Origin: Pestalotiopsis fici W106-1
Taxonomy: Eukaryota > Ascomycota > Sordariomycetes > Amphisphaeriales > Sporocadaceae
Direction: 5' to 3'
NCBI RefSeq assembly: GCF_000516985.1
Contig: NW_006917093.1
Location: 372,001 to 436,000, forward strand
Length of the DNA stretch: 64,000 bases
A model generated the notes under the pieces. The model ran no database searches and was not told where the DNA came from. It saw only the letters and a list, made by a program, of their open reading frames with translations. The stretch's first letter is position 1. Every line of letters starts with the position of its first letter. Below are positions 23,611 through 34,557 of the stretch, one piece after another. Made by a program: the position numbers and the translations under genes.

Positions 23611-24873
23611 CTATGCATTAAAGTCGATCACGCATCTACCAGTCACGTTGCCAAGCCTCAAAGAACTCACAACTTCTGGGAGGTCGGCAAGACTAAAGAC
23701 CTGGTAGACTGGCTTCAGAAGGCCCCGTGCTGCGAATTCTAGGGCCTCATGGGTATCTTTCAGTGACCCTGTTAGAGTACCGATAATCTTGATGTTATTC
23801 AAGATCAAGATCATGGGATCATCACCGGCGATGGCCGTCCCAGATGCTGGCATTCCCACGCACATGACTCTCCCACCGACCCGAACCATGCTAGTCGCTG
23901 CGCGATAAGCGGATGCTGATGTGGCCGTAACGAAGACGGCATCGACACCTTGGCCTGAAGAAAGCCGTCGCACCTCTGATGCCATCTCTTTCGTCGTTGA
24001 AATGTCAACGAAAGCCTCGCAACCGAGGTCAAGGCATAAATTTCGCTTGCTCTCCCCAGAGTCGACGCCGATTATTCGAAGCCCCATGGCCTTTGCTAAT
24101 TGAACACCCATGTGACCTACACCTCCGCCGGCGCCCAAAATGGCGATCCAGTTGCCTGGGCGAACGCCAGATTCTACAATCTGGGCTCGACGGTCAATAA
24201 TCAAACACTTGGTATCGAGTAGCCGTGATGTAACTCACAGATCGGTATATAGTCGAACCACTACACATGATCGGACCTGCACAATAATCGTCGACGCGAT
24301 CAGGAATGGGAGAAGCATATCTGGCGGGGCTGACAATGTACTGCTGGTACGTTCCTTGATGTAAAGGTGTCAGTGCGTGCGTGTGCAGATGAGTGCTTGG
24401 ACACGTTGGAGGGCAAAAGACTAACCGGGAACTTTGAGACCCGTAGGTATAGCTTGCGGACAATGACATTCATGGGAACCCCAGCATAGCTCGCAAGCCA
24501 TGCAAGTATCCCACGTAGGCTTTATGCCTGCACGATCCCCAATTTTCCAATTCTTGACCTGCGACCCAACCATGACAACGACACCGGCGCCCTCATGGCC
24601 AGGCGATCGAACCCCATAATCTCCCATGCGCGGCAAGGGCAAGTCTTCAAGCATGTAGTGGATATCGCTATAGCATATGCCCGTTGCGTTCAGACGAATG
24701 AGGATCTCATTGGGTCCTGGAGCCGAGAATTAGCGAAGGATGACGAATGAGAGTTTGATATACCCACCTGGCACGGGGACAGGCACCTCAACGACTTCGA
24801 GTTGGAAGTCGGGCCGATGTCTTGTGACGACACCGGCTTTGCATGTTAATGGTACGGGAAGTATTTCGTTCAT
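23611..24873 (-). CDS. Zinc-dependent alcohol dehydrogenase (MDR superfamily)
   Basis: Four exons, 24873-24768, 24716-24426, 24354-24239 and 24180-23611, give 360 residues. The catalytic zinc ligand Cys50 lies in T-G-I-C-Y-S-D-I-H with His55, followed by G-H-E-G-A-G (His76, Glu77). The structural zinc site is C-x2-C-x2-C-x7-C in the CMACELC region. The NAD(P) Rossmann motif G-A-G-G-G-V-G-H is in exon 4. It should interconvert a primary or secondary alcohol and the aldehyde or ketone in the cytosol, like fungal ADH1-type enzymes. The substrate cannot be told. The next gene, on the same strand, is the CocE-like hydrolase, with 438 bp between them. Confidence 0.9.
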
Positions 24874-25311
24874 GGTTGGTGTTTTGTTGGTTACCGAAGA
24901 TACCCCTCGATTCCGTGGCTGATAAATGCGATCAAGAGAAGGTTAAATCACACCGAAGGTTAATTGCCTAATGGGGTGAAGAATGCAGAATTGCCATTGG
25001 CAAGTAGCTCCAAAAGGGTCCTTAAGTACTCGTGCAAGCCTCGACCGTGGATGGGGTATCTGGCAGTTCCGGTGGATATGGCGTACCCGGCGGATCACAG
25101 ATTCAAATTCGCTTGGACCAATGAATTTCAAAATATAGAGTGTACGGATGATAAAGTTCTATCTCTCTTGGAAGCCTTTTTTCCTCATTTGAATCAAATA
25201 ATTATAATGACCCCCTTGCACAACTCGCATTTGACTGCCATATAACTCAACATCGGAAAGACTACAGGAAGTTGACACGAATTCGATTTCATCCAACCTG
25301 CACTTTTCTTA
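24874..25311. other. Intergenic, no gene
   Basis: This spacer is the promoter region of the alcohol dehydrogenase and the 3' flank of the hydrolase. Nothing else is seen. Confidence 0.5.
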
Positions 25312-27451
25312 TTACCCCAAAGAGGCAGAGGGTATCACGGGCAATGAAACATGACTTTCCTCACCAAGATGTAGAGTGATGACAGCATGTTCATTCACAT
25401 CGGTCAAACCTTGGACGTCAAGAGTGGCCTGATCCACGGGCGGAAAGACTGCGGAATTTGTGCCGCTGACACGAATCTCCAGAGTCTCTCCCCGAGAGAA
25501 GCGCATACCGATGGGCGTCATGGGAATCTGGATGGGCACCACTTGGTTTGGCGGCAGCGGTGCGTACTTATCCATACGAAACGTGGGAAACCCAGGGACT
25601 TGGTGGTCAGGCATCTGTTGGCGACGAGAGAGGCGCAGTTGGCCCGTGGGCCCGGCGTAGAAGAGGGCTCCCGCGTCCGGAGCCAGGCCCAGGTTGTACG
25701 CCCCGCGAATGACGCGGCTCTGGTACCATTTCTCATACGGCACCACGAGCTGTTTCCTCGCCGTGCCGCTGGGGCAGATTTTCGCGCACGCGACAAAAAT
25801 GTCCGAGTCGTCGTTGCCAGTGACAGAAACTTTTAAAAATAGTTCCAAAGGCCCACAGAGAATTGTGTCGGATTCAAAAGTGTAAGTGAATCGGACGTGC
25901 TCGGTGGAAGCAGCGTACTGCCGTTGATGGGGTGCCGGTTTTACTGCGTCCAGCTTGTGGCTCTTGCCATTCAGAAAGAGTTTCAATGGCTTTGTTGATT
26001 CAATCGGGAATGAGTTGGACTCTGAATACGAAATGCGTTTAGGAGTCGGCATGGCGGTGTCAAGAACTTTATAGCGACAACGGGGTGTTTGTTCCCAGCC
26101 GTTATCCAAACCCTACAACAATTCTCAGTATAAAGCGATTATATCTCAAAAATGTGCGTTTTACCTTGAGGAAACGATCAAAGAAGCGATGCAAGTCTGC
26201 AATGTTTTCGTCTTCGTAATAGTCTGGCCATTCCTGTAGATGCAATCAGCCCGGTTTCCGGTGTATAGCTCATTTGTGCTTACCCATGCATCGTGGATTC
26301 TAAGCCACTTGTCAGTCTTGAGCCTGTGATATCCGCAAAATGTCCCATATGTATGAATCGGGTTCGACCAGCTTGCAACCACGTATGCGGGAACATTTAT
26401 GTTCTACAGAATGATTAGTGATTCTGAACCGTGTCGAGCACAGGTGCTCGGCTTACCTCTACTCGAGCTTTCTTGTCATCATGGTAGGGACCATGTATCT
26501 TGTGCTCCAGGCCCATGGCTACCGTATTCTCCCAAGACTGTTCGCCAAAGTTGACTTGAAGAAGCTTCAAGGTAAAGTTACTTGCAGGAACACTCTCCAC
26601 ACCACCCCTGTTGCCTTCCTTGTAGAGGTCGGTAAAACCCTCCCACTTGAAGAAGTTGTCAATATAGGGACTGCTGGTATTGTGGAGTGATTATTGACTT
26701 ACTGGAGCAATAGCAGCAAGGTGCTTTGGTCGTTCGGCAGCGATATACCACTAAGAAACATTAGAACACTACATCATCTTCAATACAAAGAATTTGCTAT
26801 ACCTGAGAGATGGCAAGGTAAGAATTGCCGCTCAATCCAACTTTGCCCGAGCACCATTCTTGCTCGCCAATCCAGTCGACAACATCGGCACCATCTCGAC
26901 CCTCCTGGGACCCAAACTGGTAAATGTTGCCCGAACTCTTGCCGACCCCACGTGGATCCGGGTTCACAATTGCGTAGCCGTGTTGGACCCAGTACCCAGG
27001 ATCTGGGCCTTCCCACTTTTGTAATTCTGAAAGCTTATGTTGGGGTACACCCATGCGAAAGGGAAAATCGTCCAGAACCTGGTTACCCCGGCCGCCCTGT
27101 TTGCCGTATGGTGACCATGCGACCAGTGCTGGACAAGTGGTTGGCGAATTGTGGGGGCGATATACATCCACGTATATTTGAGTGCCGTCCCGGAGCTGAT
27201 TTCTATCATTAGCATTGTGCTCCAACTCGAAAGAGTCTGTGGAGAAGACTGACCTTGACTGGAATGTCTCGCTCAAATAGGATATCGCAAGGCAGGGGAA
27301 GCGAATCACTCTTGACCCTGTGTCCCTTGGGCAACACCTTTGTCAAAGTTCCAAACTCGCCAAATCTGGCCTTTGGATGACTCAGAGGCAACGCCTTTGG
27401 TTGTCTCGGGTCGCCGAAAATGATTTGAACGTCGCCAAACGAGGTGGTCAT
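25312..27451 (-). CDS. CocE/NonD family serine hydrolase (peptidase S15 type)
   Basis: Seven exons: 27451-27254, 27195-26803, 26750-26703, 26645-26457, 26403-26284, 26233-26165 and 26112-25312. All join in phase to 605 residues. The N-terminal alpha/beta-hydrolase domain has R-D-G-T-x-I-Y-V-D-V-Y-R-P, W-S-P-Y-G-K-Q and the nucleophile elbow G-N-S-Y-L-A with Ser191. The C-terminal jelly-roll domain (X-Pro dipeptidyl-peptidase C-terminal type) ends near L-H-L-G-E-E-S-H-V-S-L-P. Family members hydrolyse acyl esters or amides (cocaine esterase, X-Pro peptidases); no signal peptide is seen, so action is probably intracellular. The seven exons with short, consistent introns support an intact gene. 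Confidence 0.88.
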
Positions 27452-28581
27452 TGTATGGAATAAGCAAGTCGGCTATTTACTGGTACAAATATGATGATGG
27501 ATGATAGTCTGAAGAATTCCGATTGATGTTCCTCAGAATCATGCTCATGCTCAGAATCAGATTATATACGCAATCTTGGGATGAGCCGGAATTGTTTGCA
27601 CAGCCTTGATCGTCGAAATCAATCTTGAGTATTTGCTCTCTTGACGTGTATCGCCGCGCAATGCTGTAACAATCCCCACCGCACTCCCCGCAATCTCTTT
27701 ACTGACTCCCCACGATTCCCACATTCCCCGCAGGGCCTGTAATGCTCATAACCCCCGTTTCTCCGCTGACTTAGCGGCCTACGATTGTAGTGTTGGACGT
27801 ATTGAGAAGACCTTGATGCGCAGAAGTCGAAAATGTTTCCGAGGTTCGCAAAGCTAGGAAGTCGTAGTTTGGGGCGGAGAACTCTCGACATTTTACTGCT
27901 CAAGGATAGACGATTACAAGAATGATTGTGCGTCAACTTTAACCGCAAATTGTGGAAGCAGCATAAGCAGACGAGGGCATGATGTCTGTTGAATGCGACT
28001 CTCTAGAGGTGCTAGGACAAAACGACCAGCCCACACGACTATTCATATGAACACAACTTGGCAAACGGCGACGAAACCACAACGTCACATCCACGTTTTC
28101 TAGATGTACGTAGTAAATGTGACTTGTCGGCAGGCGTTTGCCCTCATGCGAAGCCTCAGTGATTTGTCTTTAGTAAGTACATACTGCTGTTGCTTTTGAT
28201 ACTTGACATGGAGGCTGCACTATTTCTAATTCAGACTGCGACTTGATCTGGCTGAAAATCGAGTGAGACCCATAATTCATTTCTCACTCGGTAACGATAC
28301 GCGACTCCAACGATTCATCCGAGTTGCCAATTGGTCCTAAAACGAATGAATCTACTCAAGGGGCACAGCAAAACCTGATTTGCGCCCTCTTCAGCACATG
28401 ACTACATCGAGACGTCAGCCAAGCATCTTCAATTTTTGATCATATACCTTGAAGGAGCCGCCCTCAAGTAGATCCGTCTCTTTCCGTGACACCATATGCC
28501 TCTTCGCAAGATTTATTGTCGACAGAAACAGACATCTGAGACTGTCCGAATTCATTTAATTCTGAGAGGTCAGGACGCACC
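27452..28581. other. Intergenic, no gene; holds repeat copy D1
   Basis: No gene is recognised between the hydrolase start and the next gene. The stretch contains a C-rich segment resembling one at 29432-29600, annotated separately. Confidence 0.5.
27625..27790 (+). repeat. Divergent dispersed repeat, copy D1
   Basis: This copy shares ordered blocks with 29432-29600: GTATTTGCTCTCTT (27629-27642) and the 18-mer CTCCCCACGATTCCCACA (27706-27723), 77 bp apart here and 94 bp apart in copy D2. Runs of CCCC separate the blocks. Both are in the same orientation and flank the gene at 28582-29331. It is probably a decayed mobile-element fragment or a segmental duplication. Confidence 0.45.
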
Positions 28582-29331
28582 ATGGGAAACCAGGAAGACA
28601 CCCAGCAACATGTGGTGGACACGGAGCATATGAGAGAGAGTCCACCGGAACACACGAAAGGTGCAGCGCCAACAGAAGTCGTCGAGCTCCCCACCCGACT
28701 CTCCCTCTATCGCTCCGCCCACGGTCTCGGTAATCACTATGTAATCGGAGAACATCGAGAGGACCCTCTACTGGCGGTGACGACGCACTCTGGCTTTGGG
28801 CGCGCACCCGACGTCGTCCTGCACAGTGGACCGGCCAAGGACTCGGCCATGCTGGCCGGTGTCGATTCCAACGTGCTCGTTCACTCGACAACCGCCAAGC
28901 TCCGTCTTCCGGGAAGCCCCACGGCAACGGAAGAAAAGACGGTAGAGATTGCCCAGCAGGGCGGCGCGCATCGGTTCGTCGTCCAAGACGAGAGCAGACA
29001 GCCTGTCACTTTCGAGTGGCTGCCCCATGCAGAGACGAAAACTTCGCTGCTGGGAGACAGCAGGGTTTTGCACTGGGAGTTGGTGCGGTATGCAGGAACG
29101 GGTGCAGGCAAGGACGGTGCCGAGGTTCAGTCGGACGAGGATAAACAGGTGGTGGCGACGTGGGCCAACGAAAGCAGCATGAGCCTATCCAAAGTGCTCA
29201 GCTTGGAGTTTCTTGTAGACGCGACTCGAATTACGACGCGGGACTCTTGGGTTGTCATGGCACTTATAACTGCATTGCGAATATGGGACTCGAATACGAA
29301 ATCCGTATCCAACAAGCAGAGAATGTCTTGA
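28582..29331 (+). CDS. Hypothetical protein, tubby/LURP-like fold suspected
   Basis: A single exon encodes 249 residues with a strong start context (CACCATGG). A disordered first 35 residues lead into repeated beta-strand-like segments: P-T-R-L-S-L-Y-R-S, H-Y-V-I-G-E-H, D-V-V-L-H-S-G-P and F-E-W-L-P-H ... H-W-E-L-V-R-Y. This spacing resembles fungal tubby-C-terminal/LURP-one-like proteins, whose role is unknown. There is no signal peptide or membrane segment. It lies between two copies of a divergent C-rich repeat. The family call is tentative; that it encodes a protein is well supported by the length and composition of the frame. Confidence 0.65.
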   Translation: MGNQEDTQQHVVDTEHMRESPPEHTKGAAPTEVVELPTRLSLYRSAHGLGNHYVIGEHREDPLLAVTTHSGFGRAPDVVLHSGPAKDSAMLAGVDSNVLVHSTTAKLRLPGSPTATEEKTVEIAQQGGAHRFVVQDESRQPVTFEWLPHAETKTSLLGDSRVLHWELVRYAGTGAGKDGAEVQSDEDKQVVATWANESSMSLSKVLSLEFLVDATRITTRDSWVVMALITALRIWDSNTKSVSNKQRMS

Positions 29332-30499
29332 ATGGTTGCCTCTAGCTAGACTGGATTGGAACGCCAGCTCCAAGTTCATGTTGTATGTTGGTACATCTTT
29401 CAAGGTGGTTGTTAGTCAAAGTGACCCAAATTTGCGTATTTGCTCTCTTCAGGGCCTACCAAAAGGCGCTATAGCAATCCCTAGGGCCATCCCCACAATA
29501 TCCCAGGACCCCTAGAGGGACCTTGACTACTCCCCACGATTCCCACAACCCCCCGAACTATAATTCTTATAATTCCCGTATTCTCCGTGATCCCCACGAT
29601 CTATGCTCTCTATTAGACGCAACTGCGGACTTCTTCGCAAACCCTTTCGGGAACTTCGGGGTGCGCTTGGTCGGGCCTTCCCACAATATCAACATCGAAA
29701 TGGGGCATAAATACCAGCTTGCCAGGTACGTGGACTTGCTGTAACCCTACCTGTGAATGACATTCATCAACATTCATGCAGCCTGCACCCCAGATCCAAT
29801 CACGGGCTAGAAACTTTGCCTGACACATGCCGAGCTCTCTGACATCTGGGGTAAAACCGGGTCAGAGCCTTCCTGCAAAACAGAATCCGGGGGATCGACG
29901 GCTCGGTTCCTGCGCACGGTAAATCGAACCAAGCCAATCTTCCCCGTTCGAGCACCGGCTGCATATTCGGCACTTGAGTGGGGAAGAATGATGCCTCGAA
30001 TCGTCGGATTGGTTGCGATCTGCGTGTGGCCGTTGTGATATTATAATGTCTTGTTTCCTTCAATTTGGTCACCATTGCACGAATGATAGGTGGAATCCTG
30101 TTGGCACCTTGGGACAACATGTCTCCTGGATGCACCTGGAGCTGGGCAAGTAGGGCCGTGCCACGGCCGAGGTTGAGACACACCACAAGACGTGCAAAGA
30201 AAATGAGCCGGGTATTCTCATATAATGTGTCATCTAGACGAGCGATTCCATTCAGGTCAAACGACCTGAACCCTTCACTTTCACCTATGGCGAAGCCGAA
30301 ATAATCAGTCGTGTGCGAAATTCTACGTCTACCTCTCGTGAACACGTCGCTGTCCACAATGGCCTCGACAGAAAGATTTTTTCATTGCAATGTATGTGAC
30401 AATGGAGAAATCACCACCTCTACCACTTACTAAATGTAGAAACAGATTCAAGATTCTGGCCAATCCTGGTGTGAAAGAAACTTGGCCTCCAGAAGCTCA
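29332..30499. other. Intergenic, no confident gene
   Basis: The stretch contains repeat copy D2 and a 185-codon open frame on the minus strand (30357-29800) that lacks an early ATG and has no recognised domain; I do not call it. It should hold the promoter of the PTH11-like gene. Confidence 0.45.
29432..29600 (+). repeat. Divergent dispersed repeat, copy D2
   Basis: This copy shares GTATTTGCTCTCTT (29436-29449) and the 18-mer CTCCCCACGATTCCCACA (29530-29547) with copy D1 at 27625-27790, in the same order and orientation with diverged C-rich spacers. No terminal repeats or target-site duplications could be recognised by eye. Confidence 0.45.
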
Positions 30500-31763
30500 A
30501 TGGACCAAACCATGAGCGTACAGCATCTTAGCGAAGCCATCATCGCCATCATGACTACAATCTTTGTGATGCGCTGCATCGAACGCATAAGTTCGCATCA
30601 CTGGGGTAAAGACGACTCCACCTTGAGCGTTGCTGTTGTAGCCATAGTCTGCGGCACCTCACTTGGCTTTGCCCGTAAGTAGTGCAGTCTCTCTGCCATC
30701 ATTTGCGGTACGTGATGTCGTCGCTGAAAACCATGTAGTGTCATCTCATGGCTTGGGACGGGACGCGTGGGATTTACCAGACAGCGATGTATCCATGGTA
30801 CGACTTGTAAGCGCTTGTTTTTCTTGACTTTTGACGCCATGCTTGAAAGTGTGGAACTAACTAGTCTCTCTGTCGCAGTTGATATACTGCGCAGAGTTCT
30901 TCTACGGTGTTTCAATCACTCTCATCCGTCTGAGTGCACTCTTCTTTTACCTCAGGATCTTTCCCCAGACCCCTTTCAAATTCTACGTTTATGCAATGAT
31001 TACCTTTGACATCTTGTTCGGGGTGGCATACAATGCCGTCTTCATCTTTCAATGTTGGCCCATCAACAGCATCTGGGCAGCTTCAAACGTGGCAAGCGAT
31101 GCTACTTGTGTCGATATCCACCAACTTGCCTTGTCGGGCTCTGTTATCAACATGCTACAGGATCTGATGGTGGTTGTTTTGCCTACACCTATACTGGTCA
31201 AACTGTCACTGCCAATCAGCTCCAAGATTCAAGTCTTTTTCATGTTTTCACTGGGAATGCTGTAAGAATATTTGACAAGTCCTCGCGTTTTAGAAGTCAT
31301 TGACAAATATTCTACCTCAGCGTCACAATAATTAGCGCGATTCTATTGCGATCCATAGTATATTTCGGTGCCAGTCATAATCCGACCCGTGAGTATCAAT
31401 TTCATTTGACCAGTACTGCTCATAGTTCCACTCGTTCTAACGTTTCCTCCAGGCGAGTACGTTGACGTGTGGTGCTGGTCGGCAAGCGAGGTTTTTGTTG
31501 GCGTTATTTGTTCATGTCTGCCTTCAGTGCGCCGGCTCATGGTCAGGACATGTTTTACTGCCAAGGGCGAAGTCACATGGCAATATGGAAATTCTGCTCC
31601 TATACAACTACAAAGAATGACGAGCGGACAGCAGCAGGATAGCTCGCTCCAGCCGAATGGAGAACCGAAAAGATCTTCAAGTGGGACGGAGCAGATGGCC
31701 ACGAACACTGCTTTGTGTAATGAGAGCGAATTTAAATTAGTATTGAAACGAAGTTTGGGGTAG
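30500..31763 (+). CDS. Rhodopsin-domain integral membrane protein (PTH11/SAT4-like)
   Basis: Five exons, 30500-30674, 30739-30806, 30879-31261, 31321-31388 and 31453-31763, join in phase to 334 residues. It has about seven hydrophobic segments. Features of the fungal rhodopsin-domain family are G-L-G-R-D-x-W-D, I-Y-C-A-E-F-F-Y-G-V-S-I-T-L-I-R-L-S-A-L-F-F-Y-L-R-I-F, a Cys in F-Q-C-W-P, and D-x-x-Q-L-A-x-S-G-S-V-I-N-M-L-Q-D-x-x-V-V-V-L-P. Some relatives (PTH11) sense surface cues, but most are uncharacterised. The cytosolic tail of about 80 residues is Ser/Gln-rich. The N-terminus may start farther upstream, since the first helix is short. Confidence 0.85.
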
Positions 31764-31928
31764 CTACTACTTGATCAAGAACCTGTCGTGGGCGTGGGCG
31801 CGAGGAGTCCTAAGGTCATTCTAATTTTCCATCATTCTGAAATCTTCATAATCCACCGTGGTCTTGATAAATAATACATTACGACTGATTCAAAAGTCCG
31901 AGACCTGAAGCCTGCGTACATCATCCGC

Positions 31929-32717
31929 TTAATATCCCCCAGAGCTTTCTCCGGCAATAGGCTTGAACTCGACCGTGGTCGGCTCACTAGTGATGCCACG
32001 CTTGGCAGCGTCCTCCATGATGGCTATGGTTGCCGTGGCCCCAATTCTCGTCACGCCGAGGGACATGACGTGCAACAAGTCATCCAGTGTCCTTACGCCT
32101 CCCGCCGCTTTGACCTGAACCCCCGGCTTGGAGTGCTTGCGCATTAGAGCAAGATGAGGTACCGTCGCGCCCTTGTAAGAGTATTGTCCATTGGGCTGCT
32201 TGACGAATCCGTAGCCTGTAGATGTCTTGACAAAGGCAACGTCTAGCTCGGAGCATATCTCGCACAGACGAATAATGTGTTCCTCCTGGAGATAGTCGTT
32301 TTCGAAAATCACCTTGAGAATGGCGCCGTTTTGGGTAACGGCCTTGTTGATGGCCTCAATCTCCGTCTTGACATAATCCCAGTCGCCGCCGAGCGCCTTG
32401 CCAATGTTGATCACCATGTCAATCTCCTTGCCCCCGGCCTGGGCAGCAGCTGTGGCTTCGTAGACCTTGACGTCGGTGGTGCTGTTGCCGTGGGGAAAGC
32501 CAATGACGGGGCACACGAGGACGTCGGTGCCGTCGAGCTCGTTCTTGGCCATGGGGATCAAGTACGGCTTGACGCAGGCAGTGGCGACATTGTACTTTTT
32601 GGAAATCCGAAGGCCTTCCAGAATGTCGGCATCGGTCATGGTGGGGTGGAGGAGAGAGTGATCAATCATTTTGGCGATCTGACCAAGAGTAACAGTAATG
32701 GTGTTTGAGGAAGCCAT
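31929..32717 (-). CDS. Deoxyribose-phosphate aldolase
   Basis: A single exon encodes 262 residues; the ATG at 32717 is the first in frame. It cleaves 2-deoxy-D-ribose 5-phosphate to glyceraldehyde 3-phosphate and acetaldehyde in deoxynucleoside salvage, and is cytosolic. The class-I aldolase site is complete: Asp100 in E-I-D-M-V-I-N-I-G, the Schiff-base Lys164 in V-K-T-S-T-G-Y-G, and Lys203 in V-K-A-A-G-G-V-R. Length is slightly above the bacterial type because of an N-terminal extension. The gene has no intron while most neighbours do; a bacterial origin is possible but the family also occurs widely in fungi. Confidence 0.95.
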   Translation of the reverse strand: MASSNTITVTLGQIAKMIDHSLLHPTMTDADILEGLRISKKYNVATACVKPYLIPMAKNELDGTDVLVCPVIGFPHGNSTTDVKVYEATAAAQAGGKEIDMVINIGKALGGDWDYVKTEIEAINKAVTQNGAILKVIFENDYLQEEHIIRLCEICSELDVAFVKTSTGYGFVKQPNGQYSYKGATVPHLALMRKHSKPGVQVKAAGGVRTLDDLLHVMSLGVTRIGATATIAIMEDAAKRGITSEPTTVEFKPIAGESSGGY

Positions 32718-33392
32718 GATTGGCAATTTGGAATACGTGTAGAAGATCTCAGGGAAGAGTGATAGTTCCGAAATGTTCAATTTACTGTCGAACAACGATC
32801 CAAATTGTGTGCTGTAGGAAGTCTATTTGTATACCTTTACTCATGAAGCTCTATAGTCCTCCATGATCACTTCCACCGGGTCCTTGACTCGGAGTATAGT
32901 ACCCGTCCATACCCGAAGAGGGCAAACACACGCTAGCGCTAGCGCTCTAGATCGCTGGTCGACTGTCAGCGGCCACTGACATGGCCAATCTTGGGCGCTA
33001 ATCTTAACAGGAAAGTCCGCCGGAATCTGGCTCCGGGTCCGTCCACCGGAACGCAAACACGCGTGCAGCCAAGTTCCCCTGGCACATATTTCCACGGGAG
33101 CCCGAAAAATGCTGTTGCTTGGAAAACGCTGAAACATTTTCATTGGGTTATACTCTTGCGTGGAATAAATCGAAATTTTCACATACTCGAGGAGATGTTT
33201 GGGGTACCTAAACACAGTACGAGTGCTCTGCCTGGGTATCACTGCAACTACCCCTATACTGCACCCAACAACCGCCACATCTCCAATGTTCTTTTCGCTA
33301 CCTTGACATCATTATACACTGGCCTAACATTTGATGGTTGTCCCCTCAAAAGACCGCCTTGCCAATTTCTCTAGACCACATCCAAGGTATGC
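32718..33392. other. Intergenic, no gene
   Basis: This is the promoter side of the aldolase gene and the 3' side of the alpha/beta hydrolase gene. Short frames in both directions are not protein-like. A small nested palindrome (GCTAGCGCTAGCGC) lies at about 32930-32950. Confidence 0.5.
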
Positions 33393-34220
33393 TCATGCCA
33401 CCTTGGCTGACGTGATTTCAGAGATGAAAGTCCACATGGCGACAGGGTTCGAGTACATTGGAAAGTGCCCACAATGCGGTATCTCGGCAAGCTGCACCCC
33501 GCCCTTTTCGAGCGTCGGGAGATATGAAAGTGTGTTGTACTGCTCGCCAAACATGTACATGCACGGAAAAGGCAGAGCTAGGAATTTTTCCAACAGCCTG
33601 CCCTCGTCAGACAGGTGTACCATGGACTCGAATATACCCCTGACTGCCTCGGCTCGAACTTTGGACCGGACGTTTGAGGCGTACAGGGACGCAGAAAATA
33701 GAGGTGAATGGTAGTTGCGTGTGATGAATGCGCTGAGGAACTTTTCCGGATCCTCATCTGCCCAAGTAAAAATCTGCCTGCTGAGAAAACAATCTTCCGG
33801 TCCGAGATTTCCCTTGATGTTGACAAAGCTGAGGACAGATTCGGGCATCAGAGTTGCCAGTTCGAGGGCGGTGAGACCTCCCATTGAGTGGCCCACGATG
33901 TGAAATCGCTGAATTCCCAGCTGCTTGAGGACTGTTTGTGCCGTCTTGACCAAGAAGGGAATAGAAAGTTTGCTGTAGTCGGCCAGAGTCGTTTGACCAC
34001 AGCCGGGTGCATCGAAAGCGATAAAGGCCCGGCCTCGGAACGATTTGCTCAGGGCTATATCAAGGTAGTCTTCCTTGCTGCCACCGAATCCATGTAGGAA
34101 TACGATCGGCTCCAAGGGTCCATCGCGACGAGCTAGGGCCACGTTGATCGAGACCTCTTCCACTTGAATACTGAGACTTTCATGCCGAATTTCATCTAGC
34201 TCAGATGTCATATCTCCCAT
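33393..34220 (-). CDS. Alpha/beta-fold hydrolase
   Basis: A single exon encodes 275 residues. The family signature is complete: oxyanion H-G-F-G-G at residues 43-47, nucleophile elbow G-H-S-M-G-G with Ser112, and the C-terminal His252 in P-H-C-G-H-F-P. It resembles small cytosolic esterases, haloperoxidase-like or C-C-bond hydrolases. The substrate is unknown. There is no signal peptide. Its start lies 238 bp before an assembly gap, so its promoter may be cut by the gap. Confidence 0.9.
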   Translation of the reverse strand: MGDMTSELDEIRHESLSIQVEEVSINVALARRDGPLEPIVFLHGFGGSKEDYLDIALSKSFRGRAFIAFDAPGCGQTTLADYSKLSIPFLVKTAQTVLKQLGIQRFHIVGHSMGGLTALELATLMPESVLSFVNIKGNLGPEDCFLSRQIFTWADEDPEKFLSAFITRNYHSPLFSASLYASNVRSKVRAEAVRGIFESMVHLSDEGRLLEKFLALPFPCMYMFGEQYNTLSYLPTLEKGGVQLAEIPHCGHFPMYSNPVAMWTFISEITSAKVA

Positions 34221-34457
34221 CTTGTAATGCGCTCAACGCCAGCCTAAACGACACGATAATTTTCCGATGATGGTGGTGAGTCTAATCAAGACTAGAAAAA
34301 AAAAAAGTTTTTACTGAGAGCAAATATCTCGATGCCGTGAATTTTGCAATTATGTCGCCTGGGCGAATAAATGTCTCCATTTCGAGTCATGTCTCTTCGG
34401 CGCGACGAGTAGTCGCCGACCTCGTGCATTATAGATGGGACCGCGAGTGGATTGAAC

Positions 34458-34557
34458 NNNNNNNNNNNNNNNNNNNNNNNNNNNNNNNNNNNNNNNNNNN
34501 NNNNNNNNNNNNNNNNNNNNNNNNNNNNNNNNNNNNNNNNNNNNNNNNNNNNNNNNN
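34458..34557. other. Assembly gap (100 N)
   Basis: Exactly 100 N bases, which is a conventional placeholder. The true length is unknown, and sequence on the two sides need not be close. The right side enters an AT-rich block, which probably caused the break. Confidence 0.99.

Noticed and set aside
25387..25836. 149-codon plus-strand frame inside the CocE-like hydrolase
   Set aside because: Shadow of exon 7 of the hydrolase, which has clear family motifs.
29800..30357. 185-codon open frame on the minus strand
   Set aside because: No ATG for the first 80 codons, no recognisable domain, and preceded by an in-frame stop; at most a degraded fragment.
33331..33714. 127-codon plus-strand frame
   Set aside because: Antisense to the alpha/beta hydrolase C-terminus; no protein features.
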